NCBI GenBank assembly: GCA_029582265.1
Contig: CM055823.1
Coordinates: 11,287,716 to 11,351,715 of the forward strand
Direction of reading: 5' to 3'
From: Zoroaster sp. YZ-2022
Lineage: Eukaryota; Echinodermata; Asteroidea; Forcipulatida; Zoroasteridae
Length of the DNA stretch: 64,000 nucleotides
The position numbers were made by a program, and so were the translations under genes. Shown here one piece after another: positions 36,866 to 48,446 of this stretch (positions are counted from its first letter, which is position 1; each line of letters opens with the position of its first letter). The notes under the pieces were generated by a model. It did not search any database. It was not told where the DNA came from and saw nothing but the letters and a program-made list of their open reading frames with translations.

Positions 36866-37524
36866 CAACGTGCTGTTTTGGGGTTTTTACAATATAAATT
36901 CAGTCCCTTACATCTGAAGTATCCTTCCTGTTTTAGTTGAAAATCCGTCAGTCCGTCACCTACCTACTCCTAGGTCATCTGTCTTCGTCAGTTTGGTCAA
37001 TTTTGGGGAAAATTTGGGACGAAATATTATAGCAATCATTTGGATCAGCCCCGCCTTTTTTTCCATCTTTATTATTTTTTTTTTTAAATTGTTTGAAGAG
37101 ACATGATTTTGGTGAGGAATTTCAGTTTAATTCTAATTTCCCAGTGGACTGAAAACTTTGATCAAGAATTAGAAAAAGGCTGCTCGCCGGACGGACGGAT
37201 CTTGTGAAAAGAAATGCATTGCGCATGATGGCCACATGGTGGCGCTGTATCATCATCATAACCTCACATGTATAATGTATGATGCACAGCGCGCAATGCA
37301 TGCGGCGCTAGCTCGATGCACAGTCCACCGTTTTGGGATTGCCCTTACATACATACATATACAATGTACATGTACATGTACATGTACAATACAAGCTGTT
37401 TGCTTAATTTTTGTATTAAAACGGTCGACGGGCATGACGGGGTGGTTGACCGATCAGACCCAGGCCGTTGTTACGTTTATGCCTGCATGCTTGATACACT
37501 AGGCGGCCACAGCTAGTTTCTACA

Positions 37525-38110
37525 CCACGAAGTAACAAAACGGATTGCTGCGCCGAAACCTTTATAGTTGCTCATCAAAAGTCAAAACAAGAGCCTAAAA
37601 ACACTTGTTAGACCCCGATTCGAGTATTGTGCATCAATTTGGGATCCGTACCAGCCTATAAACTTCAGCTGAGGGGTTCAACGACGATCTGCCAGGTTTG
37701 TTGTTAACATAATAACAAGGACAGCGTCACCAAAATGATTTCAACTGGAGGAGCCTCTGGAACACCGAGAGCAGCCCAACGCTTAACACTCTTTACAAAT
37801 CTGTCCACAAGATCGCTGCTTTAGACACTGATTCATACCAGACCAAGATAAACGGGGAAGGGGTTTCGACTAGACAACAGTCTGCAACGCTTTCACGCCT
37901 TCCGCACAAAGGATTGTTACAAATTCCCCCTTTTTCCCAAGAACCTTGCAGAATGGAATAAATTACCACCGACACCTCAAGCTTCAACCATAGACATTTT
38001 TAAGGGAAACTCAATCACTGGACAGGGGAAACATCAGGGTTAAGTAATTCATGCTGCTCAGTCACCTGCATATGTACATCCCAATATGTGGAGATTATAG
38101 TATTTCACCA
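37525..38110 (+). mobile_element. LINE RT C-terminal fragment
   Basis: The plus strand reads TLVRPRFEYCASIWDPYQP at about 37600-37655, then a VQRRSARFV segment and a C-terminal IVTNSPFFP.TLQNGINYH region. This is the conserved tail of a non-LTR RT ORF, in which LRP.LEYAS.VWDP and VQRRAARFV are typical. It interrupts the leader of zinc-finger copy 4, between CACAGCTAGTTTCTACACC and TAGCTAGCCACCGAG. Broken by stops. Confidence 0.7.
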
Positions 38111-38404
38111 GAACCAGAACCAAAACGCACTCTGCATATAGTATACATATGATGTAGCTAGCCACCGAGAAAACTCCAAATTCAGCAACATTATACTATA
38201 GTTTCCCTTCTGTGCGTGCTAATCGCCACGGTTGCATTCGTAATCCACACAGTTGTTTTCTTGTGATGTTTTGATTTTCCAAATGAGAACCGAGAAGTGT
38301 CTTTTCTAATTTAGATACTATTGATAACATTAAGTTGTAGCCCACGGATCCGGGGAAGGAAAGATGTTGAGTTATACAACATGAGGTTACAATAATCGCA
38401 ACTA

Positions 38405-39365
<961 letters not shown>

Positions 39366-39424
39366 AAATTTAAAGGGAAGGTGTAACATTGGTAATAACC
39401 AAATTATCAAAATCAATGTTTATA

Positions 39425-39924
39425 NNNNNNNNNNNNNNNNNNNNNNNNNNNNNNNNNNNNNNNNNNNNNNNNNNNNNNNNNNNNNNNNNNNNNNNNNNNN
39501 NNNNNNNNNNNNNNNNNNNNNNNNNNNNNNNNNNNNNNNNNNNNNNNNNNNNNNNNNNNNNNNNNNNNNNNNNNNNNNNNNNNNNNNNNNNNNNNNNNNN
39601 NNNNNNNNNNNNNNNNNNNNNNNNNNNNNNNNNNNNNNNNNNNNNNNNNNNNNNNNNNNNNNNNNNNNNNNNNNNNNNNNNNNNNNNNNNNNNNNNNNNN
39701 NNNNNNNNNNNNNNNNNNNNNNNNNNNNNNNNNNNNNNNNNNNNNNNNNNNNNNNNNNNNNNNNNNNNNNNNNNNNNNNNNNNNNNNNNNNNNNNNNNNN
39801 NNNNNNNNNNNNNNNNNNNNNNNNNNNNNNNNNNNNNNNNNNNNNNNNNNNNNNNNNNNNNNNNNNNNNNNNNNNNNNNNNNNNNNNNNNNNNNNNNNNN
39901 NNNNNNNNNNNNNNNNNNNNNNNN
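39425..39924. other. Assembly gap of exactly 500 N
   Basis: 500 consecutive N. The true size is unknown. The zinc-finger cluster lies on its left and the NLR locus on its right. Confidence 0.99.
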
Positions 39925-41230
39925 AAATTTGCCAAATGTTGTCTTTAAGTAGTAACCGTGGGACATCACTGCTAGAGGGCGCTGTAACCAGCATTTGGGT
40001 CATTTTGTTTGAACGTCGTGATTTGTAACGATTTTGACAGAATATTGTGATTTCTTTTAACCACACACACGTAGGCCTACAATAAAGGCAAAAATATTGA
40101 GCAAAAAAATACTGAACAAATCTTTAAATAATCATGTTTTAGGGACAAAATATAGGCCTAAGATATTGCATTTAAACATAATAATAGTATGTGGCCATAT
40201 TGGATTCCCAAAATGCATTGGAAGTGGTCACATGACTCAATGTTGTCCAGCATTTGAAAGTTGACCACAAACCCTGAAATACATAGGCCCTATTGAATAT
40301 CTTTAAAAAAAAAATTAAATTGGACCTAGGCTAGTCAAAATAAATAGTTGCCATGGCAAACATGAACACCCAATACTGCAATAGGCCTACCGTTGGTTTT
40401 GGCATGAGGGTCTAAAAGAATAGTAAGGAAAAGTCAGAAAATTTAAGCGTGATCGGACAAAGTGTTCTAAAGATATTATACAAAATATCATGGGGGGGGG
40501 GTTAATGGGGATTTGGTAAAAAATGTTGTTGCCCAATTAACAGCGACGTAGCCAGGACTTTTTCAGTGGGGGGGGGGGAACACGGGTATGGGGTTTTTTC
40601 CCTTTTCTTTTTTTTTCTTTGGGGGGGGGGGCACTATCACTGCTGCCCGGCAATTAAGGATTATTAGCTCAGTTAACTCCAGACATATCTTATTTGTCTC
40701 AGGTTTCGTGACACTGCTGTCTCCTGTGGATTCTGTTAAGCTCAATAAGGATGGATAGTACCCCATCAGGTACAAAACAGACAGGTACATTTTTTATGGT
40801 AATAGAACTTGATCACGCTGTGGCTATCTTTGTCAAATTACTTGTATCTAAGTATGAATATAGTGCAGATTCTAAGTACTTTGAAGCATAAAGGGGTCTC
40901 ACCATCAAAATAATGTTGACGTATTGGTGTTATTTTAACACCACATTTTTACAGAGTAGGACTATGGCTACACTGTATCAACTGTGGTGTTAAAACTACA
41001 CCCATTGGTGTTTATATTGGGCAAAACCATAAAAGAATAAAGTTGACATCATTGGTGTTATTTTAACACTACAGGTTTTACAGAGTACAGCTATGGCAAT
41101 ACCAACTGTATCCTACTACGTAGGGTTTATCATTTCTGGGAGCATTTTTGTTGTATATGGGCTATCAAAAAAGTGACATCTTTTCATCTTGTCAAGTCTG
41201 GTTACATACTCAAAAAAATTCCATTATTCT
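39925..41230. other. Non-coding, with a two-copy repeat at about 40910-41105
   Basis: A unit of about 125 bp containing TTGGTGTTATTTTAACAC, TTTTACAGAGTA and CTATGGC occurs twice (about 40918-40985 and 41050-41110). TGGTGTTA..TAACACCA is palindromic. CAGCGACGTAGCCAGGAC near 40541 resembles a DNA-transposon terminus but has no visible partner. G homopolymers lie at 40490-40502, 40568-40578 and 40620-40630. Confidence 0.5.
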
Positions 41231-41235
41231 TCAGA

Positions 41236-41330
41236 TCGTCCAGAAACATCCCAGCATAGACCTAGCCAGTCAGTCACACAGTATCCTGATGTACGTACGA
41301 CCTAAACAGCGGATAACATCGGCTAAAGTA
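41236..41330 (+). pseudogene. Decayed copy of an NLR linker exon
   Basis: After an acceptor-like TTATTCTTCAG the sequence aligns with the linker exon at 41675-41734 (CAGTCAGTCACACAG..CCTAAACAGCGGATAACATC). It carries a 4-base GTAC duplication that shifts the frame into TAA, and its donor is GGCTAA instead of GGTAA. Both lesions argue that it is no longer spliced in. Confidence 0.65.
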
Positions 41331-41426
41331 TCAACTTTGAAATGTTTGTTTGATAGTGAACATGTAATTTTCATTGATTTTTTGGTAATTAATGGTGCAC
41401 GTATCCTACCTTTCTATATCTTCTAG

Positions 41427-41582
41427 AAACATCACAGCCCCAGTCACAGGATCCTAATGTATGCCCTAAGCAGCAGATACATGTAACATCCAGTAAAGTG
41501 TCAACTTTAAAACATTTCTTTGAGTGCCAATCAGTCACACATGAACAGCGACCTGTACGACCTAAACAGCGGATAACATCAG
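41427..41582 (+). CDS. NLR locus linker exon 1 (two repeat copies fused)
   Basis: Bounded by TATCTTCTAG| and ATCAG|GTAATG. The 156-nt exon is symmetric phase 1 and open throughout. It covers two diverged copies of the linker-exon repeat: SQPQSQDPNVCPKQQIHVTS and QSVTHEQRPVRPKQRITS. The former intron between them (SKVSTLKHFFEC) is now read as protein. The low-complexity S/T/Q/R composition suggests a flexible linker. Function is unknown; membership of the NLR gene rests on phase and neighbourhood. No start codon or N-terminal domain was found upstream of it in the window, so earlier exons must lie elsewhere. Confidence 0.55.
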
Positions 41583-41674
41583 GTAATGTTTGAAATATTT
41601 ATTTCATATTTCGTAATTTCTATTCATTACTTTTTGGTAATTACCTGTACTAATAGTGAATCCTTCCTTTACAG

Positions 41675-41734
41675 ATCTTAGCCAATCGGTCACACAGGAT
41701 CGTGATGTCCGACCGAAACAGCGGACAACATCAG
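41675..41734 (+). CDS. NLR locus linker exon 2 (20 codons)
   Basis: A 60-nt exon between CCTTTACAG| and ACATCAG|GTAAAG. It is symmetric phase 1 and reads LSQSVTQDRDVRPKQRTTS. It is the best-preserved member of a local exon duplication series (41236, 41427, the second half of 41427-41582, and this one). Good consensus splice sites and matching phase with the exons at 43060, 45270, 48447 and 55804 support it as a real exon of the NLR transcript. Confidence 0.65.
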
Positions 41735-43059
41735 GTAAAGTTTGATATGTTTGCTTGATAATCATAGTGTGAATATGGCATGGAGGTGCACATCATCATT
41801 AATGTATCTATACGTACTCCTGACATCATGGGCATCAATCACTACTTAGAACTCATATAGAAGTGTGAATAAGCGTAACATACCCTATGTGGACCTGATA
41901 ACAAAAGATGTCCACACAATGCAGGTTCTTGAGACATTATGTTTTCACAAATTAGAAAATCTAAATTGTCAAAAACAAAGCATTTTTTAGTGTATGTGAT
42001 TGTAATGTCGTAAAATGAAGTAGATTATTAAGGGGAAAGACTGAGACAAAATTCGCTCCAAAAAGAATCTTCAGTGCAAATGGCAATGGTTTGAAAAATG
42101 TGTTTTTCTTATGTACACGATAACAATAGAAGTCCACATGTGTGCAGTCATTGACAGATACAGGATTTGGCTAACATTGGGGTTGGGGAAAATATTTTTT
42201 ATAAACTTTTGTTTATTGCCATGGCCAATTTGCCACCCCCAGCCGCCACTCTGCATGTGTGATCTGCAGCATTTATTTTTGATTCTCGATGCTCTGTAGT
42301 GCATTACGAGTGCTTAAAATAATGACTTAACATTTTCCGTGAATGCAGGAAGAAATGTAACCTATTCCTTCTGGTTTAGAATTCGGTTTTGTTCAGGGCC
42401 TTTTTATATGAACTACCAAACAAAGTTGGGTTTGGGGACACACACATTTATTGATATAACAGCCCACTACTCCATCAATCCCCAAACACTCTACGCCCAT
42501 TGATGAGGAAATGGGAGTGGTTTATTCTTGTTCCGACGTCCCAATATGTCTGTCTAAGACTGTAGATCTGCCTCTGTGCAAGTTCAAAGCTGCTGCGTAT
42601 AGGACCCATCTTTATTTTGTTCAATTCTAGATGCCCTGTGGTGCATTCTGAGTGCCATATGAAGATTTCTGTAACATACTCCTCAGTAGTCAGGGTTGCT
42701 AGGCATCCATATTGTGTGATTTTGTAATTATTTATGGGAAATCCAAAAAGTGTGGGGGCCATTGATATACTGTCCCCACTTCAAAAAGAGAGGAGTGGGA
42801 CATGCCCCTGTGCCCCACCGATCAACGCCCATGCTGACAACTAATTGTTCTTGGAGTATAAACACTTACAGGGCCAATGTCTACTATACTATCCTGATTG
42901 GGAGATACTGTTATCCCGATTAAAACACTATTCTCCCAATGAGGATACCAATTGACCCCAATCAGGAAACCCTTAGGTGACAACCACACCTGCAGTATTA
43001 TGAAATGTTTGCACTGCAGAATTACAATGGAAATTATGTTTTTTTTTTAAATTGACTAG
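41735..43059. other. Intron, with a diverged two-copy repeat
   Basis: Two related segments of about 60 bp lie at about 42250-42310 and 42600-42660 (GATGCTCTGTAGTGCATTACGAG versus GATGCCCTGTGGTGCATTCTG, each about half shown by its core GTGCATT). No exon with proper splice sites was recognised. Confidence 0.4.
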
Positions 43060-43194
43060 AGAGGGACAGACGAGATGACAGCAGTGGTGAAAACCATCAA
43101 GAGATGATGTCACACAGAGGCCCTAGACAAAACAAAGATGATCAAGATGACGTCAGAGTCGCAACGACTGACATGTGGGAGCTAGACATAACAG
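43060..43194 (+). CDS. NLR locus linker exon 3 (45 codons)
   Basis: The acceptor is a T-rich tract followed by GACTAG|AGAGGGAC, and the donor is ATAACAG|GTAAGA. The exon is 135 nt, symmetric phase 1, highly acidic and hydrophilic (DRRDDSSGENHQ, DDQDDVRVATTD), and ends DMWELDITG. The last 24 nt plus the donor form the first unit of the 45-bp minisatellite that follows, so this splice site has been amplified 27 times. If a later donor is used, 15 residues (MWELDITGKTSCFYD) are added per unit without changing phase. A TAA in unit 5 (43356-43358) limits this to donors of units 1-4. Confidence 0.65.
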
Positions 43195-44378
43195 GTAAGA
43201 CATCATGCTTTTATGACATGTGGGAGCTAGACATAACAGGTACGACATCATGCTTTTATGACATGTGGGAGCTAGACATAACAGGTAAGACATCATGCTT
43301 TTATGACATGTGGGAGCTAGACATAACAGGTACGACATCATGCTTTTATTACATGTAAGAGCTAGACATAACAGGTAAGACATCATGCTTTTATGACATG
43401 TGGGAGCTAGACATAACTGGTACGACATCATGCTTTTATGACATGTGGGAGCTAGACATAACAGGTACGACATCATGCTTTTATGACATGTGGGAGCTAG
43501 ACATAACAGTTAAGACATCATGCTTTTATGACATGTGGGAGCTAGACATAACAGGTAAGACATCATGCTTTTATGACATGTGGGAGCTAGACATAACAGG
43601 TAAGACATCATGCTTTTATGACATGTGGGAGCTAGACATAACAGGTAAGACATCATGCTTTTATGACATGTGGAGCTAGACATAACAGGTAAGACATCAT
43701 GCTTTTATGACATGTGAGAGCTAGACATAACAGGTAAGACATCATGCTTTTATGACATGTGGGAGCTAGACATAACAGGTAAGACATCATGCTTTTATGA
43801 CATGTGGGAGCTAGACATAACAGGTAAGACATCATGCTTTTATGACATGTGAGAGCTAGACATAACAGGTAAGACATCATGCTTTTATGACATGTGGGAG
43901 CTAGACATAACAGGTAAGACATCATGCTTTTATGACATGTGAGAGCTAGACATAACAGGTAAGACATCATGCTTTTATGACATGTGGGAGCTAGACATAA
44001 CAGGTAAGACATCATGCTTTTATGACATGTGAGAGCTAGACATAACAGGTACGACATGCTTTTATGACATGTGGGAGCTAGACATAACAGGTAAGACATC
44101 ATGCTTTTATGACATGTGGGAGCTAGACATAACAGGTACGACATCATGCTTTTATGACATGTGGGAGCTAGACATAACAGGTAAGACATCATGCTTTTAT
44201 GACATGTGGGAGCTAGACATAACAGGTAAGACATCATGCTTTTATGACATGTGGGAGCTAGACATAACAGGTAAGACATCATGCTTTTATGACATGTGGG
44301 AGCTAGACATAACAGGTAAGACATCATGCTTTTATGACATGTGGGAGCTAGACATAACAGGTAAGACATCATGCTTTT
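43171..44378 (+). repeat. 45-bp minisatellite, 27 units, each containing a 5' splice site
   Basis: The unit is GACATGTGGGAGCTAGACAT followed by AACAGGTAAGACATCATGCTTTTAT. I count 27 units. 20 carry GTAAG after CAG, six carry GTACG (units 2, 4, 6, 7, 20, 22), and unit 8 has CAGTTAAG. A 1-nt deletion lies near 43671 and a 3-nt deletion near 44056. GTGGGAG alternates with GTGAGAG in units 13-20, a sign of recent block amplification. Because 45 is divisible by three, several frames stay open on both strands; the long minus-strand frame is a by-product. Confidence 0.97.
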
Positions 44379-44621
44379 TTATGTGTTTTCGGGCGCCCAT
44401 GGATTTGGGATTTTATCAAACTGAGATACGGAAATAATTCAAAAACTCACATGAATCAATATTGTGGTGAATGTACAAATACTTTCATAAGTTGAGCATT
44501 CTGACTTTTATTATAACAACTGTATTTCTATTTCAATACTAAAGAATGGACATTTTGCTTTTGATTGTATATAATTATACTAATTGCCCTGAGTAAATTA
44601 TCTTTTAGCAATTTAGGTTAA

Positions 44622-45010
44622 AGGGACAATATCGTCATGATGAAAGCAGACTTTCAAAAGGACATGGAAACCAAGTTTAAGATGAAGTCAGTGACTGAAA
44701 ATAATACGCCACAATTGAGTGTTGGTCTAGATAACATGACCACTGGCTCATTATTTATGATAACGTGACCACTGGCTCATTATTTATGATAACGTTACCA
44801 CTGGCTCATTATTTATGATAACGTGACCACTGGCTCATTATTTATGATAACATGACCACTGGCTCATTATTTATGATAACGGTTAAACCCCTGTTATCTA
44901 GGACAGCATGCACTCGTGAGGTATTATTTTCAGTCACTGAGTTTATCTTAAAACTAGGACACAAATTCCATGCCCTGTCAAAAGTCTGTTCTCATGACGA
45001 TATTGTGCCT
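44622..45010. mobile_element. TTAA-flanked MITE with long inverted repeats and an internal tandem array
   Basis: The left end is AGGGACAATATCGTCATGA. The reverse complement of the right end is AGGCACAATATCGTCATGAG. The inverted repeats extend about 90 bp (shared: CATGGAA, AGATGAAGTCAGTGACTG versus AGATAAACTCAGTGACTG). TTAA flanks it at 44618-44621 and 45011-45014. The centre (about 44728-44880) holds five copies of a 29-30-bp unit GACCACTGGCTCATTATTTA plus TGATAAC. A second family member without this array is at 60212-60426. Confidence 0.9.
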
Positions 45011-45269
45011 TTAATAGCCAGTACTGTTCCTGTATTAAATTTAGCAATATGTATTGGAACTGGTGCCCAACGTTATAGCAAAATGTTTTAGTAGTGTACT
45101 ATGTACTGTAGGGGATTATATCTCATATGCAAATCAGCCGAATGCAATAGTACCAGTGTCTTTGCTATTGGGGTCCTGATTTGTACGATCCAATATAACT
45201 GTATTGATAGTCATTGAAGAAGATGTAGGCCTAATGTATTTGTTTTCTTTTCTGTCAATTTGTACATAG

Positions 45270-45452
45270 ATCCTCCTGGGGCAGGTCATCTCCATACATT
45301 GGTTCCATACCCAGGCAGTTTACAACAATCTCAGCAGTTAACATTACAGGCTAATGTGCAGACTTTGAATGTCAGTGGTCACGACATGCCAATGTTTATG
45401 GCTCCAGTAATACAACCAACTTTCCATATCCATCAGGCACAGCCATTGATAG
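45270..45452 (+). CDS. NLR locus linker exon 4 (61 codons)
   Basis: Acceptor TTTGTACATAG|ATCC, donor TTGATAG|GTAATG. The exon is 183 nt, symmetric phase 1 and open throughout. It encodes a P/Q/H/M-rich segment (PPGAGHLHTLVPYPG, then QQSQQLTLQANVQTLNVSG and PTFHIHQAQPLIG). The one base left over at its end joins AA of either NACHT exon to give GAA (Glu), so splicing to 48447 or 55804 keeps the frame. No known domain is recognised; it is probably the linker preceding NACHT. Confidence 0.65.
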
Positions 45453-45650
45453 GTAATGGTAATGACAATTTGTTCTATGAATATTCCATTCTCTAGTGTA
45501 ACCTTGTTCATTTATTGACTATAAAACACACTGAATCCTGATCTCACCACCAGTACAATGTGTATCTCAATTGCAGTGAATTAATGGGTTTTTTTTTTAA
45601 ATTAAAATGATTTAGAACTTTTATTGTGTACAGTTACATCACATGAGCTG

Positions 45651-47946
45651 AAACTTTAGGACAGCTGTTTTGTATATATCTTAATTGAGTTATACACATG
45701 ATTGAGTTTACTAAACTTTAGGACAGCTGTTTTGTATATATCTTAATTGAGTTATACACAAGAGTGAGTTTACTAAACTTTAGGACAGCTGTTTTGTATA
45801 TATCTTAATTGAGTTATACACATGATTGAGTTTACTAAACTTAAGGACAGTTGTTTTGTATATATCTTAATTGAGTTATACACATGATTGAGTTTACTAA
45901 ACTTAAGGACAGCTGTTTTGTATATATCTTAATTGAGTTATACACATGATTGAGTTTACTAAACTTAAGGACAGCTGTTTTGTATATATCTTAATTGAGT
46001 TATACACATGATTGAGTTTACTAAACTTAAGGACAGCTGTTTTGTATATATCTTAATTGAGTTATACACATGATTGAGTTTACTAAACTTAAGGACAGCT
46101 GTTTTGTATATATCTTAATTGAGTTATACACATGATTGAGTTTACTAAACTTAAGGACAGCTGTTTTGTATATATCTTAATTGAGTTATACACATGATTG
46201 AGTTTACTAAACTTTAGGACAGCTGTTTTGTATATATCTTAATTGAGTTATACACAAGAGTGAGTTTACTAAACTTTAGGACAGCTGTTTTGTATATATC
46301 TTAATTGAGTTATACACATGATTGAGTTTACTAAACTTAAGGACAGTTGTTTTGTATATATCTTAATTGAGTTATACACATGATTGAGTTTACTAAACTT
46401 AAGGACAGCTGTTTTGTATATATCTTAATTGAGTTATACACATGATTGAGTTTACTAAACTTAAGGACAGCTGTTTTGTATATATCTTAATTGAGTTATA
46501 CACATGATTGAGTTTACTAAACTTAAGGACAGCTGTTTTGTATATATCTTAATTGAGTTATACACATGATTGAGTTTACTAAACTTAAGGACAGCTGTTT
46601 TGTATATATCTTAATTGAGTTATACACATGATTGAGTTTACTAAACTTAAGGACAGCTGTTTTGTATATATCTTAATTGAGTTATACACATGATTGAGTT
46701 TACTAAACTTTAGGACAGCTGTTTTGTATATATCTTAATTGAGTTATACACATGATTGAGTTTACTAAACTTTAGGACAGCTGTTTTGTATATATCTTAA
46801 TTGAGTTATACACATGATTGAGTTTACTAAACTTTAGGACAGTTGTTTTGTATATATCTTAATTGAGTTATACACATGATTGAGTTTACTAAACTTTAGG
46901 ACAGCTGTTTTGTATATATCTTAATTGAGTTATACACAAGAGTGAGTTTACTAAACTTTAGGACAGCTGTTTTGTATATATCTTAATTGAGTTATACACA
47001 TGATTGAGTTTACTAAACTTTAGGACAGGTGTTTTGTATATATCTTAATTGAGTTATACACATGATTGAGTTTACTAAACTTAAGGACAGCTGTTTTGTA
47101 CATATCTTAATTGAGTTATACACATGATTGAGTTTACTAAACTTTAGGACAGCTGTTTTGTATATATCTTAATTGAGTTATACACATGATTGAGTTTACT
47201 AAACTTTAGGACAGCTGTTTTGTATATATCTTAATTGAGTTATACACATGATTGAGTTTACTAAACTTTAGGACAGCTGTTTTGTATATATCTTAATTGA
47301 GTTATACACAAGAGTGAGTTTACTAAACTTTAGGACAGCTGTTTTGTATATATCTTAATTGAGTTATACACAAGAGTGAGTTTACTAAACTTTAGGACAG
47401 CTGTTTTGTATATATCTTAATTGAGTTATACACATGATTGAGTTTACTAAACTTTAGGACAGGTGTTTTGTATATATCTTAATTGAGTTATACACATGAT
47501 TGAGTTTACTAAACTTTAGGACAGCTGTTTTGTATATATCTTAATTGAGTTATACACATGATTGAGTTTACTAAACTTTAGGACAGCTGTTTTGTACATA
47601 TCTTAATTGAGTTATACACATGATTGAGTTTACTAAACTTTAGGACAGGTGTTTTGTATATATCTTAATTGAGTTATACACATGATTGAGTTTACTAAAC
47701 TTTAGGACAGCTGTTTTGTATATATCTTAATTGAGTTATACACATGATTGAGTTTACTAAACTTAAGGACAGCTGTTTTGTACATATCTTAATTGAGTTA
47801 TACACATGATTGAGTTTACTAAACTTAAGAACAGCTGTTTTGTATATATCTTAATTGAGTTATACACATGATTGAGTTTACTAAACTTAAGGACAGGTGT
47901 TTTGTATATATCTTAATTGAGTTATACACATGATTGAGTTTACTAA
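45651..47946 (+). repeat. 62-bp minisatellite, about 37 units, with higher-order structure
   Basis: The unit runs ACTTTAGGACAGCTGTTTTG, TATATATCTTAATTGAGTTA, TACACATGATTGAGTTTACT, AA (62 bp). Diagnostic variants (TTTAGG/TTAAGG, CAGCTG/CAGTTG/CAGGTG, CATGATT/CAAGAGT) recur in the same order 496 bp apart: units 2-9 match units 10-17. This indicates an 8-unit higher-order repeat. The array lies in the intron between exon 45270-45452 and NACHT exon A. Confidence 0.97.
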
Positions 47947-48077
47947 TGGTACATAATTTCCCTTTAAAATTTGTGAAGTTCCATAAATTTACTTAATATA
48001 CTCTGTACACGATGATAGTCATGCCTGTACCTAATCTGTAATAATCTGGAAACAAAAGTGACAACAAATTGTAGGAC

Positions 48078-48352
48078 ATAGGTTGGTGAAATTCTTGCAT
48101 CGGGTGGTAAACAATTTATTTAATTTCGCCCTATAACAACGTGTGTATAGAACTGTATACTTGGTGCTTTCCGAGTGTCTGTGAAAAAACTTCACAGGCG
48201 ACTCGGGCGGTATTCGAACCCACGACCTCCTGCTTACTAGTGCAGACATTCTAACCTCTCGACCACCTGGTTACAATTGGCTGGCTAGAATCATATATAG
48301 CAGTGGGTTCTGCGATGGATATAGGTTGGTGAAAGTCTTGCGTCGGGTGGTA
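48078..48352 (-). mobile_element. tRNA-derived SINE inserted in the intron before NACHT exon A
   Basis: On the minus strand, GTAACCAGGTGGTCGAGAGG (A-box region) and GGTCGTGGGTTCGAATACCG (B box) resemble a tRNA, with a CTGC/GCAG anticodon-like stem. The insertion is flanked by AACAAATTGTAGGAC at 48063-48077 and 48353-48367. A 35-bp motif (ATAGGTTGGTGAAA..CTTGC.TCGGGTGGTAAA) sits at both inner ends. The corresponding intron position before NACHT exon B (about 55660-55675) is uninterrupted. Confidence 0.8.
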
Positions 48353-48446
48353 AACAAATTGTAGGACCTTTTTGGTAACAAATATTGCTATATTGTTTGT
48401 TTTCCTTTTTTTATTTTATTGATGTTTAATTATTTTGTTTTTACAG

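Larger units (their letters stand above)
33600..37515 (+). repeat. Duplicated zinc-finger unit, copy 3
   Basis: Same order as copy 2: leader at 33600-33800, fingers at about 34012-35010, and an AT-rich 3' flank. The GGACGGACGG..GCGCATGATGGCC..GGTGGCGCTGTAT block is at about 37188-37250, and the closing CAGACCCAGGCCGTTGTTACG block at about 37456. Copy 3 carries its own SINE (35420-35735) and a Penelope-derived insertion (36673-36865). Copies 2 and 3 share a Penelope-like piece near 29510-29580 and 33845-33925 that copy 4 lacks, so they look like the closest pair. Confidence 0.85.

Noticed and set aside
43653..44372. A 239-codon minus-strand open frame of perfect 15-residue repeats
   Set aside because: It is a consequence of a 45-bp unit divisible by three. 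The sense-strand splice context explains the repeat, and no start, domain or flanking gene supports a minus-strand protein.
43171..47946. The two regular arrays as CRISPR-like loci
   Set aside because: Units are contiguous without unique spacers, and the locus is eukaryotic with introns.
48185..48290. A functional tRNA gene
   Set aside because: A- and B-box-like motifs are present, but the acceptor stem does not pair and target duplications flank a larger insertion, so it is a tRNA-derived SINE.
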